The notes: generated from the sequence alone by a model not told the origin. Numbered from the stretch's first letter, positions 1-8,483 are shown. The stretch: DNA of 19,016 nt from an uncultured Caryophanales bacterium (GCA_946403545.1 CAMJAG010000008.1:1-19016); one strand, 5' to 3'. Program-made: numbers and translations.

Positions 1-2
1 AA

Positions 3-725
3 GAAAACGTTAAAAAGGTTGTTGAGACCGCTAAAAAATATAATGTTCCTATTCGTGTTGGAGTAAATTCTGGTTCATTAGATAAAACAATCCACGACTA
101 CTCAAAATTATATACAGGTGAAGAGCTTGTTAAATCCGCTAAAAAGCATATCGATATTTTAGAAAAATATGACTTCCACAATATCGTTATTTCTTTAAAA
201 GGAAGCAATCCTCAAGAAACAATTGCAGCTTATAGATTAGCAAGTAAAACTTTCCCGTATCCACTTCATTTAGGTATCACAGAAGCAGGACCAAAAGATA
301 TTTCTTTAATTAGAAGTTCCGCTACTTTATCACCTCTTCTTTTAGAAGGTATCGGAGATACAATTAGAATTTCTATCTCTGGAGATCCTTGTGATGAAGT
401 TGTTGCTGCTAAGCGTTTATTACATGATTGTGGATTATATCCAAACTACCCTACTTTAGTTTCTTGCCCAACTTGTGGAAGAACTCAAGTCAACTTGGTT
501 GAACTCGCAAATAAAGTTTTAACTTATTTAGAAACTGTTAATAAACCAATCCATGTCGCAGTCATGGGATGTGTAGTTAATGGTCCTGGAGAGGCAAAAA
601 ACGCCGACATTGGAATAGCCGGCGGTAAGAACGAATATGTTATCTTTAAGAAGGATCAAATTCTAAAGAGAGTCAAAGAATCTGAAGCTTTTGATGCTTT
701 AAAAGAAGAAATAGAGAAATTTTAA
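3..725 (+). CDS. ispG: 4-hydroxy-3-methylbut-2-en-1-yl diphosphate synthase (flavodoxin/ferredoxin), C-terminal part
   Basis: This is the 3' part of ispG (gcpE). The frame is open from base 3 and the start lies before the window; 240 codons are visible. IspG is a cytosolic [4Fe-4S] enzyme that reductively opens methylerythritol cyclodiphosphate to HMBPP, the penultimate MEP-pathway step. The family signatures are clear: IRVGVNSGSL near the start of the visible part, ITEAGP, GIGDTIRIS, and the cluster-binding Cys in SCPTCGRT (codons at 465 and 474) and MGCVVNGPGEA (codon at 570). The protein ends at the normal place for the family. Its stop codon overlaps that of the convergent nfo gene by 4 bases, so there is no room for a terminator. 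ispH, the next enzyme of the pathway, lies just beyond nfo on the same strand. Confidence 0.96.
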   Translation, partial: ENVKKVVETAKKYNVPIRVGVNSGSLDKTIHDYSKLYTGEELVKSAKKHIDILEKYDFHNIVISLKGSNPQETIAAYRLASKTFPYPLHLGITEAGPKDISLIRSSATLSPLLLEGIGDTIRISISGDPCDEVVAAKRLLHDCGLYPNYPTLVSCPTCGRTQVNLVELANKVLTYLETVNKPIHVAVMGCVVNGPGEAKNADIGIAGGKNEYVIFKKDQILKRVKESEAFDALKEEIEKF

Positions 726-1609
726 CTTTTTTCTCTCCATTCATCTAGGAAGTTTTCGCCACGTAACATGGCGATTTCTTTTTTATATGGTGGTTCATCA
801 TTATAGTATGGAGTTTCTAAAATCTTAGGAACATTCACTAATAATGGGTGATGTGCAATTTTATTTAATGTTTCAAATCCTATGTAACCATAGCCAAGAT
901 TTTCGTGTCTATCTTTATGTGCTGCTCTAGGATTTTTAGAGTCGTTAAGGTGCACTACTAACAATTTATTCAATCCAATTATTTTATCAAATTCATTTAA
1001 TAAGCCGTCAACATCATGGATGTCATAACCTGCATCTGATACGTGACAAGTGTCTAAACAAACACCTAAACGTTCAGGGTATTTGCATCCGTTTATGATT
1101 TGAGCAACTTGTTCAAAGGTAATACCAATTTCACTACCTTTTCCAGACATAGTCTCAATAGCAATTTTTACATCAGTTCCATCTTGTTCAAAGATTTGGT
1201 TGAGTGATTCGTCTAAACATTTAATAGCGGCATCAGGTCCTGCACCAAGGTGATTTCCTGGATGTAAAACGATGGTTTTGCAACCAAATCCAGCAGTTCT
1301 TTTTAATTCTCTAACCATGAAATCCACTGACATATCTCTAAGATCTTTTCTGTCAGGATTTGCTGGATTGATAATATATGGAGCGTGAACAATTATCTTC
1401 GATTCATCAAAGTTATTTTCTTTTAATAATCTTCTACCTTCCTCAATTTTGAGTTCATTTAAAGGCTTTCTAAAAGAGTTTTGAGGAGCACCTGTGTAGA
1501 ACATAAAACAACTACTATCATAAGAGATAGCTTCTCTAACAGTGCCTAAGTAAAATTCAGGTGAATTCATCGAACAATGACTACCAATTAAGAAATCTTT
1601 TTTATCCAT
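722..1609 (-). CDS. nfo: Endonuclease IV (AP endonuclease, family 2)
   Basis: The 295-residue product is deoxyribonuclease IV, a TIM-barrel trinuclear-zinc enzyme that cuts 5' of abasic sites in base excision repair. All nine metal ligands known for the E. coli enzyme have an equivalent: His75, His116, Glu152, Asp186, His189, His220, Asp233, His235 and Glu265, in the motifs VLHPGNH, IAIETM, CLDTCH, HLNDSK, KDRHENLG and ETP. Length is normal (E. coli 285). The start is preceded only by a weak GGGT about seven bases upstream. The gene sits between ispG and ispH on the opposite strand. It converges on ispG with a 4-base overlap and diverges from ispH across 47 bases. In B. subtilis nfo is also in the same general neighbourhood as ispH and ispG. 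Confidence 0.97.
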   Translation of the reverse strand: MDKKDFLIGSHCSMNSPEFYLGTVREAISYDSSCFMFYTGAPQNSFRKPLNELKIEEGRRLLKENNFDESKIIVHAPYIINPANPDRKDLRDMSVDFMVRELKRTAGFGCKTIVLHPGNHLGAGPDAAIKCLDESLNQIFEQDGTDVKIAIETMSGKGSEIGITFEQVAQIINGCKYPERLGVCLDTCHVSDAGYDIHDVDGLLNEFDKIIGLNKLLVVHLNDSKNPRAAHKDRHENLGYGYIGFETLNKIAHHPLLVNVPKILETPYYNDEPPYKKEIAMLRGENFLDEWREKS

Positions 1610-1641
1610 AATAATACCCGCTAATAATTTTATTGTTTTTA

Positions 1642-1650
1642 TGATAACAT
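1642..1650 (+). promoter_or_regulatory. Putative extended -10 promoter of ispH
   Basis: An extended -10 element, TG-A-TAACAT, ends six bases before the ispH ATG at 1657. No convincing -35 is visible, and there is no Shine-Dalgarno between the element and the ATG. If this is the promoter, the transcript would start at or within a few bases of the ATG and be nearly leaderless. The same element and spacing precede ybeY. This is inferred from sequence only. Confidence 0.45.
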
Positions 1651-1656
1651 AAAATC

Positions 1657-2529
1657 ATGACAAAAGTTGAAATGATATATCCACAAGGATATTGTGCTGG
1701 TGTTAAAAACGCTATTTCTATAGCAAAAGAATCAAAAAATAAGTATCCAAATAAGAAAATTTTTATTCTTGGAAACTTGGTTCATAACCAAATTGTTATT
1801 AATGCTTTAGAAAAAATAGGAATCTCCACCATAAGTGGCGATTTTGAAGATGCACTCAATAACTTACCTAAAGATTCAGTTATTATCTTCCCTGCACATG
1901 GACATGATGAAAAATACGATCAAATAGCGGAATCTAAAGGTTTAATCATTCTTGATGCTGTATGTTTCAAAGTTAAACAAAACGCATCAATTATTAAGGA
2001 TTACATCGCAAAGGGTCACCAAGTCATTTATATTGGTATTAAGAATCATCCAGAAACCACAGCGTGTTTATCTATTGATGAAAATGTTAGATTGTATGAC
2101 ATTAAAAAGGATTTTGATTTCTCTCAAATTAGTGATGATTCACCGCTCGTTATTAATCAAACCACGCTTAATTTCCTTGAATTAACTGATATTCATGATG
2201 AAATCAAAAAGCATTTTAAAAACGCAATTATTCAAAACGAAATCTGCAACTCCACAAGAAAAAGACAAGAAGCAATTGTTAATCTTGAAGATGACGTTGA
2301 TTTAATCGTAATTGTTGGAGATAAAGCTAGTAGTAACACTAATAGATTATTAGAAATAGCTAAAAGCGCTCATCCAAATGCTGAATCATATTTAGTTAGT
2401 AATGTCGGAGAATTAGATAAGAATTCAATTATAAATAAAAAACATATTGCTATTTCCTCAGGAGCAAGCACTCCTGCTGAAACAATCAATATGATTTATG
2501 AAGAAATAGTTAATGCCTTTGCTAAATAA
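1657..2529 (+). CDS. ispH: 4-hydroxy-3-methylbut-2-enyl diphosphate reductase
   Basis: This 290-residue protein is IspH (LytB), the [4Fe-4S] enzyme that reduces HMBPP to IPP and DMAPP, the last MEP step. The three cluster cysteines are present: Cys13 in GYCAGVKNA, Cys103 in LDAVCFKVK and Cys197 in NEICNSTRKRQEA. Substrate-pocket residues also match the family: His43 (VHN), His81 (AHG), His131 and Glu133 (HPE), the QTT motif at 168-170, SSN at 225-227 and Ser271 (GAS). Several usually invariant flanks differ, for example the common DATCP motif reads DAVCF here and HPEVEGT reads HPETTAC, so this is a divergent member. No Shine-Dalgarno precedes the ATG. The 3' end overlaps the convergent nif3 gene by 8 bases. 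A 77-codon frame inside it is a shadow. Confidence 0.93.
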   Translation: MTKVEMIYPQGYCAGVKNAISIAKESKNKYPNKKIFILGNLVHNQIVINALEKIGISTISGDFEDALNNLPKDSVIIFPAHGHDEKYDQIAESKGLIILDAVCFKVKQNASIIKDYIAKGHQVIYIGIKNHPETTACLSIDENVRLYDIKKDFDFSQISDDSPLVINQTTLNFLELTDIHDEIKKHFKNAIIQNEICNSTRKRQEAIVNLEDDVDLIVIVGDKASSNTNRLLEIAKSAHPNAESYLVSNVGELDKNSIINKKHIAISSGASTPAETINMIYEEIVNAFAK

Positions 2530-3289
2530 CTTTTGGCAAAGTTTCGTGGGTAACCACTATTACCTCTAGATTTGAATCAATTCCTAAAAGGAATTTTTTC
2601 ATTGTTGGCATGAAAATGTTCTCAATTTCATGTGGCATATCTAAATAGTTATATCCAGAGTTGACTACATCTCTTCTAACATAATGAGGTGCATCACCTG
2701 AAATATAGATATCAGCGCCTTCTTCTTGTGCAATTCTCCAGTTGCGGCTTCCGCCTCCACCTACAATTGCCACTTTTTTAATGATTTCAGCGCCCTCATT
2801 GATTAAAAGAGAGTAACTAACATTAAAGGCTTTCTTTGCTATCTTAGCAAATTCCTCGGCTTTCATAGGAGATTCGAGTTCGCCTATTCGCATCATAATG
2901 TCTTTTTCTGGTGCATAGATGTTCTTTAAATTAAGAGCGTTAGCAAGAGCATCATTCATGCCACCTTCACCAGTATCAAAGTTTGTATGAAGAGAATAAA
3001 CAGGAATTCCTAGTTTATCGATTTCTTCACATAATAATCGCTTTGATTCATCCCATTTAAATACTTTAGCTTTAGTGCCATAAATGAATGGATGGTGAGA
3101 AAGGATTAAGTCAGGTTTATTTTCCTTTATATAAAGAAGAAGTTTCCAATCGCAATCAAGACAAAGTAAAACCTTGTGGACTTCTTCTGGAAGTTTTCCG
3201 GTCATAAGTCCAACATGATCATGATTCATTTTGGCGTATTTCTTTGGGAAATATTTACCAAATTTTCTGAGCATTACTTTAGTATTCAT
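2522..3289 (-). CDS. NIF3-like dinuclear metal-binding protein (YqfO/YbgI family)
   Basis: The 255-residue product belongs to the NIF3 (GTP cyclohydrolase I type 2-like) family, hexameric proteins with a two-metal centre whose physiological substrate is unsettled. Likely metal ligands are His65 and His66 (SHHPFIYG), His101 and Asp105 (HTNFDTGEGG), and His220 with Glu221 or Glu223 in PHEIEN; His202 in GDAPHY is also conserved in type. It is the short form, like E. coli YbgI (about 247 aa), and lacks the PII-like insert of B. subtilis YqfO (about 373 aa). It is the last gene of the glyS operon, one base after the trmK stop; an AAAGG lies about 11 bases before its ATG. It sits beside trmK and rpoD as in B. 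subtilis, which supports the assignment. Its end overlaps ispH. Confidence 0.93.
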   Translation of the reverse strand: MNTKVMLRKFGKYFPKKYAKMNHDHVGLMTGKLPEEVHKVLLCLDCDWKLLLYIKENKPDLILSHHPFIYGTKAKVFKWDESKRLLCEEIDKLGIPVYSLHTNFDTGEGGMNDALANALNLKNIYAPEKDIMMRIGELESPMKAEEFAKIAKKAFNVSYSLLINEGAEIIKKVAIVGGGGSRNWRIAQEEGADIYISGDAPHYVRRDVVNSGYNYLDMPHEIENIFMPTMKKFLLGIDSNLEVIVVTHETLPKVI

Positions 3290-3290
3290 A

Positions 3291-3956
3291 TTAAATAATA
3301 CCTTTAATTCTCTCTTTTTCTTTGTTTAGTTTTTCTACGACGTCAACAGGTAAATCTTTAGTCAATAGAGTATCGATTTCTTTGATTCTTTCATTATATT
3401 TTTCTTTGAAAGTCGCAGACTTTTCTTGTCTTAAGATAGGACCAAATTCGACATCTGATTCGTTATACATAGCGGTATCAGATTTAACAAATTTGATGAT
3501 TTCATAGAAAACTCCACTATCTTTAATGATTTTTTCATCAGCGATGTTATAGCCAAGTTTTGTAATTTCTTCTCTAATTAAAGGAAGACAACTATGGCCA
3601 TCTACAATAATTGTAGAAACATTAGCGAGTTTACTTTGATGGGATTTTAAAATATCGATGATATGTTTTCCTCCCATACCAGCAACCACTACAGTATTAA
3701 CACAACTTGGAAGTTCACTAATTCCATCAGAAAATAATGGAACGATATGATCAATTAGTTCAGCTTTCATAATAGCCTTTTTAAGAATCTCATATGGACC
3801 TGGCTTATTTTCGATAGCATAACCATGAGAAATTATTCCCTCTTCATAAAGAGCAATCATTAATTTTCCATGGTCGCTGCCGACATCTGCGACAACTGAA
3901 CCACTAGGAATCATTTCAAGTATTGTGATTAACCTGAGTGATAATTTAACTAGCAT
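3291..3956 (-). CDS. trmK: tRNA (adenine22-N1)-methyltransferase
   Basis: The 221-residue product matches TrmK (YqfN), a SAM-dependent enzyme that methylates N1 of A22 in tRNA. It opens with LSLRLITILEMIP and the SAM-binding motif VADVGSDHG (residues 22-30), followed by the family signature VVAGMGGKHI near residues 90-100. The C-terminal part, rich in Lys and Glu, is probably the helical tail of the family. Length is close to B. subtilis TrmK (about 235). The ATG overlaps the rpoD stop as TAATG, which implies translational coupling. An AAGGAA sequence about eight bases upstream, inside rpoD, can serve as ribosome site. The rpoD-trmK-nif3 order is conserved in Bacilli. Confidence 0.94.
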   Translation of the reverse strand: MLVKLSLRLITILEMIPSGSVVADVGSDHGKLMIALYEEGIISHGYAIENKPGPYEILKKAIMKAELIDHIVPLFSDGISELPSCVNTVVVAGMGGKHIIDILKSHQSKLANVSTIIVDGHSCLPLIREEITKLGYNIADEKIIKDSGVFYEIIKFVKSDTAMYNESDVEFGPILRQEKSATFKEKYNERIKEIDTLLTKDLPVDVVEKLNKEKERIKGII

Positions 3957-5263
3957 TATAATTTTTCCTTGTAGTCGCCTAATAGTTTGCTTCTTGTTGG
4001 GTGACGTAATTTCTTTAAAGCTTTAGCTTCAATTTGTCTAATACGTTCACGAGTAACATTGAATTCTTTACCAACTTCTTCAAGAGTTCTTGGACGGTTA
4101 TCGTCTAAGCCGTAACGAAGACGGATAACTCTTTCTTCTCTATCAGTTAAATCTTTTAAGATTGTGTAAAGCTTTTCTTTTAAGAGTTGGCGAGTTGTAA
4201 ATTCAACTGGTGATTCACTTTCCTTATCTTCGATAAAGTCACCTAAGTGTGAATCATCTTCTTCACCAATTGGAGTTTCTAAAGAAACTGGTTCCATAGC
4301 GATACGTTGAATTTCTCTAATTCTCTTAGGTGTGAGTTCGCCATCCATAGCATCAGAGATTTCTTCTGCTGTTGGTTCTCTACCTAATTCTTGAATTAAT
4401 TGACGTTGAATACGTGTCATCTTATTGATGGTTTCAACCATGTGAACTGGAATACGAATTGTTCTAGCTTGGTCTGCGATAGCACGTGTAATTGCTTGTC
4501 TAATCCACCATGTAGCGTATGTGGAGAACTTAAATCCTTTAGTGTAATCGAATTTATCGACAGCTTTCATTAAGCCGAGGTTACCTTCTTGAATTAAATC
4601 AAGGAATAACATACCACGACCAACATAATGCTTGGCAATATTAACAACCAAACGTAAGTTTGCGTTAATTAATCTTTGTTTAGCTTCTTCATCACCTTCT
4701 AAGATTTTCTTAGCAAGAATTGGTTCTTCTTCTTTTTTAAGAAGATCATATTTACCAATTTCTTTAAGGTACATCTTAACAGAGTCATTAATTCTAACTT
4801 CTGTAGATAATGTGATATCTAAGTGGTCAATATCAATATCTTCTTCTGCTGCACCATCAAGGTCTTCAGCGAAGAAATCATCATCGTCATCAGGACCTTT
4901 AGTTAGGTCGATGTCGGAATCATCGATATCGTCTAAATCTTCACTTTCATCATCTTCATCAGAAATAACATCAATATTTTTAGATTGGAAGTAATTGATT
5001 AAATCGTTGATAGAATCATCATCTAAGTCTAAATAACTTAATGTTTCGTATATTTCACTTTGCTCTAAATAACCTTGTGCTTGTCCCTTTTTGAGGAGAT
5101 CAGCTTTCATCTCATCTAATGAGACAATTTCACCATCTTCGTTTTGGTAAGTTAAGTTACCTTTCTTCTTAGCTTTGGTAGCTTTCTTTTCCTTAGGTGC
5201 TTTTTCTTTTGCGGCTTTTTTTGGTTTCTTTGTTTCTTTCACTTCTTCTTTTTTCTTAGCCAT
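3956..5263 (-). CDS. rpoD: Primary RNA polymerase sigma factor (sigma-70/SigA)
   Basis: This is the housekeeping sigma factor, 435 residues (B. subtilis SigA about 371). Regions in order: region 1.2 at about 157-190 (RINDSVKMYLKEIG), region 2 at about 191-270 with the -10 recognition and melting signature GFKFSTYATWWIRQAITRA, region 3 at about 271-350, and region 4 at about 356-425 with the -35 helix-turn-helix TLEEVGKEFNVTRERIRQIE. The extra length is N-terminal: a strongly basic tail (17 Lys in the first 35 residues) and then, after a region 1.1-like helix block, an acidic Asp/Glu linker at about 102-147. The start is fixed by a GGAGGT seven bases upstream, inside the last codons of dnaG. 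A 120-codon frame on the plus strand opposite the acidic region is a shadow. Confidence 0.98.
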   Translation of the reverse strand: MAKKKEEVKETKKPKKAAKEKAPKEKKATKAKKKGNLTYQNEDGEIVSLDEMKADLLKKGQAQGYLEQSEIYETLSYLDLDDDSINDLINYFQSKNIDVISDEDDESEDLDDIDDSDIDLTKGPDDDDDFFAEDLDGAAEEDIDIDHLDITLSTEVRINDSVKMYLKEIGKYDLLKKEEEPILAKKILEGDEEAKQRLINANLRLVVNIAKHYVGRGMLFLDLIQEGNLGLMKAVDKFDYTKGFKFSTYATWWIRQAITRAIADQARTIRIPVHMVETINKMTRIQRQLIQELGREPTAEEISDAMDGELTPKRIREIQRIAMEPVSLETPIGEEDDSHLGDFIEDKESESPVEFTTRQLLKEKLYTILKDLTDREERVIRLRYGLDDNRPRTLEEVGKEFNVTRERIRQIEAKALKKLRHPTRSKLLGDYKEKL

Positions 5264-5264
5264 T

Positions 5265-7061
5265 TTAATTACCTCCAGTTTTTTTCATTTTTCTTTTGTT
5301 AAATTCTGCAAGAATACGAGCTTGTTCCAATGGATCTTTACCTTCTAATGAAGATTTGAGCATATCATCATTAAAGATCTTGTTTCTTTCATCATTCATT
5401 GTATTTAACAAGTCGTTTAAGAATTTATCATCAAGATGATTTGGATGGGTGTTTTCCATCATAAGTTCAGTTAAATCACTGACCAATTCATCTTTACCAT
5501 CATAATTACTTTCTTCTAAAGAAGAAATCATTTCATCAGGCACAAGTTTTTCATGCTCTTGTGAATAGTTAAGTAAGAAGTCTGCGATGTGTCTATACAT
5601 AGGTGTATAGAACCCATCAGTCTTCTCTTCATAGAATACGATTGCTTCTTTTTTATGAAGCATTTGATAAAGCATTTCGCGTTCAGCATTTTCAAGTTTT
5701 CTAAGAACTTTTCTTTCAGGATGATAATCACGAATTACTTTATCAGCGTTGCCAGAATTCTTTTCTGCCACTCTTACTCTTCCAAGTAAGTTTCTAATTG
5801 AATCAACTTCAAATCCCGTAGCACGTGCTAGCTTAATGATATAGCTATCGAGTTCTAAAGAACTCTTCGTTGCTAAAAGAATAGGAATAAACTCTTTAAC
5901 AAGGCCTTTCTTTTGTTCAATTGTTTGGAGAGGATTTGTCTTTCCATAGAAGTTCAATGTGAAATCAACTTTGGAAATGAGATTATTCAAATATGCTCTA
6001 AGAGCATCAGGACCGTCTTGGTTGAGTATTTCATCAGGGTCCTTACTAGAACCTTGATTATCAACAATTCGATAGTTTACGCCCGCTTGTGATAATGTTT
6101 TGGAGATTTCCATCATAGCCTTTTGACCAGGCAAGTCTCCATCGAGGCATAATCTAACTTCGACATTTAGCATTTTTAATAGATGAATATGCTCTTTAGT
6201 TAAAGCAGTACCCATTGTTGCAACAGCAGCATCAATACCGATTTTTCCAAGAGCAAAGACATCCATAAAACCTTCTGTTATATAAATATAACCAGCTGAG
6301 CGAGCTTTCTCTTTAGCGATGTGATAGTTATATAAAATAGAGGATTTATTAAAGACATAAGTCTCTGGAGAGTTAATGTACTTGCTTTCTTGGCTTTCCA
6401 CTAATCTACGAGCGGAGAATCCCACTACCTCTCCATCAGCGTTACAAATTGGGAAGATAACTCTTCCTTGGTTTCTATCAGAACTTTCGCCATTATGGAT
6501 ACTAGCAATGCCAATATCTTCAATAGTTTTTAATGAGTGTCCTTTTTGTTCGAGGAATTTGACTGTTGCTTTACCATCTTTAAGAGCATAACCAAGGTGA
6601 TATTTTTCTCTAATTTGAGCGTCTAAATGTCTATCTTCGAAATACTTTAATCCGATTTTGCCTTCTTCTGTATTTAAAGCAAATTCGTAATATAAAGTTA
6701 AATCTTTTAAGCACTTAATAAGTGGATCTCTTCTTGGGTCTACTGGTTTAGCTTTTACTACGCCTTCTAAACGAGGATCATGGTAATCGCTTAATTCAGC
6801 GACCTTTTTAAGAGCATCGAAATAAGGAATGTTTAAATATTTCCTTACAAAAGTAACAGCATTGCCAGAAGTACCACAAACAAAGCAACGGAAAATTTGC
6901 TTTTCTTCAGAGATGACTAAACTAGGATTGTTGTCATCATGAAAAGGACATTTAGCAAAATAGTTTTTACCTTTCTTTGTTACTTCTAAGAAGGCTTTAA
7001 CTACGTTAACAATGTTTGCATGTTTTAATACATCTTGGGTTAAAGTCTCGTCAAATGCCAT
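5265..7061 (-). CDS. dnaG: DNA primase
   Basis: DnaG makes the RNA primers for lagging-strand synthesis at the replication fork, working with the DnaB/DnaC-type helicase. The 598-residue product has the N-terminal CHC2 zinc finger (Cys38, His41, Cys59, Cys62), the RNA polymerase core with NQGRVIFPI at about 198-206, the TOPRIM domain with Glu263 (YITEGFMDV) and the metal-binding acids Asp307 and Asp309 (CLDGDLPGQKA), and a helical C-terminal part of about 200 residues that should be the helicase-binding domain. Length is normal. An AGGAG precedes the ATG at a good distance, and glyS ends 12 bases upstream. The rpoD ribosome site is encoded in its final TGGN codons, so the two genes are likely coupled. 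Confidence 0.98.
   Translation of the reverse strand: MAFDETLTQDVLKHANIVNVVKAFLEVTKKGKNYFAKCPFHDDNNPSLVISEEKQIFRCFVCGTSGNAVTFVRKYLNIPYFDALKKVAELSDYHDPRLEGVVKAKPVDPRRDPLIKCLKDLTLYYEFALNTEEGKIGLKYFEDRHLDAQIREKYHLGYALKDGKATVKFLEQKGHSLKTIEDIGIASIHNGESSDRNQGRVIFPICNADGEVVGFSARRLVESQESKYINSPETYVFNKSSILYNYHIAKEKARSAGYIYITEGFMDVFALGKIGIDAAVATMGTALTKEHIHLLKMLNVEVRLCLDGDLPGQKAMMEISKTLSQAGVNYRIVDNQGSSKDPDEILNQDGPDALRAYLNNLISKVDFTLNFYGKTNPLQTIEQKKGLVKEFIPILLATKSSLELDSYIIKLARATGFEVDSIRNLLGRVRVAEKNSGNADKVIRDYHPERKVLRKLENAEREMLYQMLHKKEAIVFYEEKTDGFYTPMYRHIADFLLNYSQEHEKLVPDEMISSLEESNYDGKDELVSDLTELMMENTHPNHLDDKFLNDLLNTMNDERNKIFNDDMLKSSLEGKDPLEQARILAEFNKRKMKKTGGN
5271..5276 (-). promoter_or_regulatory. rpoD ribosome binding site inside dnaG
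   Basis: The sequence GGAGGT lies seven bases before the rpoD ATG and is formed by the Gly-Gly codons just ahead of the dnaG stop. It fixes the rpoD start at 5263 and makes translation of the sigma factor dependent on, or at least overlapping with, termination on dnaG. Confidence 0.85.
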
Positions 7062-7073
7062 TAATTTCTCCTA

Positions 7074-8450
7074 TTAAAAGAATGTTTTTTCACTTAAATA
7101 GTTAACTAAGTCAGCGATTGGTAATCTAACTTGTTCCATTGTGTCTCTATCTCTGATTGTGACAGCATTATCTTCTAATGTATCAAAGTCAATTGTTACA
7201 CAATATGGAGTACCAACTGCGTCTTGTCTACGATAACGTTTACCGATTGAACCAGTGTCATCATAAACAACATTTAAGTATTTACTTAATGTTCCGAATA
7301 CTTCACGTGCTTTTTCTTCTAATTTCTTACTTAATGGAAGAATAGCGGCTTTAAATGGAGCAAGAGCTGGTGCTAAATGCATAACGATTCTTGTATCATC
7401 ATCGCCAACTTTTTCTTCATCATAAGCATCACATAAAGTCATAAGAACTAATCTATCAAGACCGACAGATGGTTCAATACAATATGGAACATAGCGTTCG
7501 TTTGTTTCTGGATCTAAGTAATCTAGTGCTTGACCAGAGAATTTGATATGACGATTTAAGTCATAGTCAGTTCTATCTGCAATACCCCAGATTTCACCCC
7601 ATCCAAATGGGAACAAATATTCGATATCTGTTGTACCCTTACTGTAGAATGCTAATTCTTCAGGTTCGTGGTCACGATAACGTAAGTTTTCTTTCTTAAT
7701 TTTTAAGCAGTTATCAATGAAATCTAAGCAATATTGTTTCCAATATGCGAACCATTTTAAGTCATCTCCTGGTTTACAGAAGAATTCCATTTCCATTTGA
7801 TCAAACTCTCTTGTTCTAAAAGTCATTTGACCTGGAGTGATTTCATTTCTAAATGCTCTACCAACGTTACAAATACCCATTGGTAATTTTCTTCTAGTTG
7901 TTCTAAGAACATTCTTAAAGTTAACAAACACACCTTGTGCTGTTTCAGGTCTTAAATAGACAACTGATTTGCTGTCTTCTGTAACACCAACATGTGTCTT
8001 AAACATCATGTTAAATTGTCTAATATCTGTGAAATTTTCAGAACCACAGTTAGGGCATTTTACATGATTATTTCTAATGAATTCCATCATTTGTTCATTA
8101 GTCATGCCATTAACATCTGCATCTGGGAATTGAGCTTCGATTAATTGGTCAGCTCTAAATCTTTGTTTACAATGTTTGCAGTCAATTAATGGATCGTTAA
8201 ATGTGGAAACGTGTCCTGTAGCTTCCCAAACCTTTGGGTTCATTAAGATAGCAGCATCAATACCAACGTTTGTAGAAGATTCTTGAACGAATTTCTTCCA
8301 CCACATTTTACGAATGTTGCTTTTAATTTCGCTACCTAAAGGACCGTAATCCCATGTATTTGAAAGACCACCATAAATTTCAGAACCTTGGAAATAATAT
8401 CCAGACGTAATGAAATGATTAGTCAATTTTTCAAACTCAAATTTTGCCAT
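7074..8450 (-). CDS. glyS: Glycine--tRNA ligase (dimeric class II type)
   Basis: The 458-residue product is the alpha2-type glycyl-tRNA synthetase, not the tetrameric GlyQ/GlyS pair found in B. subtilis. It charges tRNA-Gly in the cytosol. Class II motifs are visible: SNTWDYGPLG near the N terminus, YLRPETAQG at 165-173, motif 2 FRNEITPGQ and FRTREFDQMEMEFF at 200-224, and motif 3 in EPSVGLDRLVL, followed by the C-terminal anticodon-binding domain. An insertion carries two Cys pairs (Cys91/Cys94 and Cys132/Cys135), likely a zinc site. AAAGGAG lies seven bases before the ATG. It is the first gene of an operon with dnaG and rpoD, behind a consensus promoter. Confidence 0.97.
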   Translation of the reverse strand: MAKFEFEKLTNHFITSGYYFQGSEIYGGLSNTWDYGPLGSEIKSNIRKMWWKKFVQESSTNVGIDAAILMNPKVWEATGHVSTFNDPLIDCKHCKQRFRADQLIEAQFPDADVNGMTNEQMMEFIRNNHVKCPNCGSENFTDIRQFNMMFKTHVGVTEDSKSVVYLRPETAQGVFVNFKNVLRTTRRKLPMGICNVGRAFRNEITPGQMTFRTREFDQMEMEFFCKPGDDLKWFAYWKQYCLDFIDNCLKIKKENLRYRDHEPEELAFYSKGTTDIEYLFPFGWGEIWGIADRTDYDLNRHIKFSGQALDYLDPETNERYVPYCIEPSVGLDRLVLMTLCDAYDEEKVGDDDTRIVMHLAPALAPFKAAILPLSKKLEEKAREVFGTLSKYLNVVYDDTGSIGKRYRRQDAVGTPYCVTIDFDTLEDNAVTIRDRDTMEQVRLPIADLVNYLSEKTFF

Positions 8451-8483
8451 AAAAAAACTCCTTTAATACGAATTCCGTTATAA

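Noticed and set aside
1610..1656. A defined promoter for nfo in the divergent gap
   Set aside because: Several AT-rich -10-like words occur on the minus strand, but none has a matching -35 at suitable spacing.
1952..2185. 77-codon plus-strand frame
   Set aside because: It lies wholly inside ispH in another frame, and ispH is clearly the real gene there.
4632..4994. 120-codon plus-strand frame, Ser-rich
   Set aside because: It lies opposite the acidic and region 1.2-2 coding part of rpoD; the Ser-rich composition is what the complement of Asp/Glu codons gives, and no ribosome site is seen.
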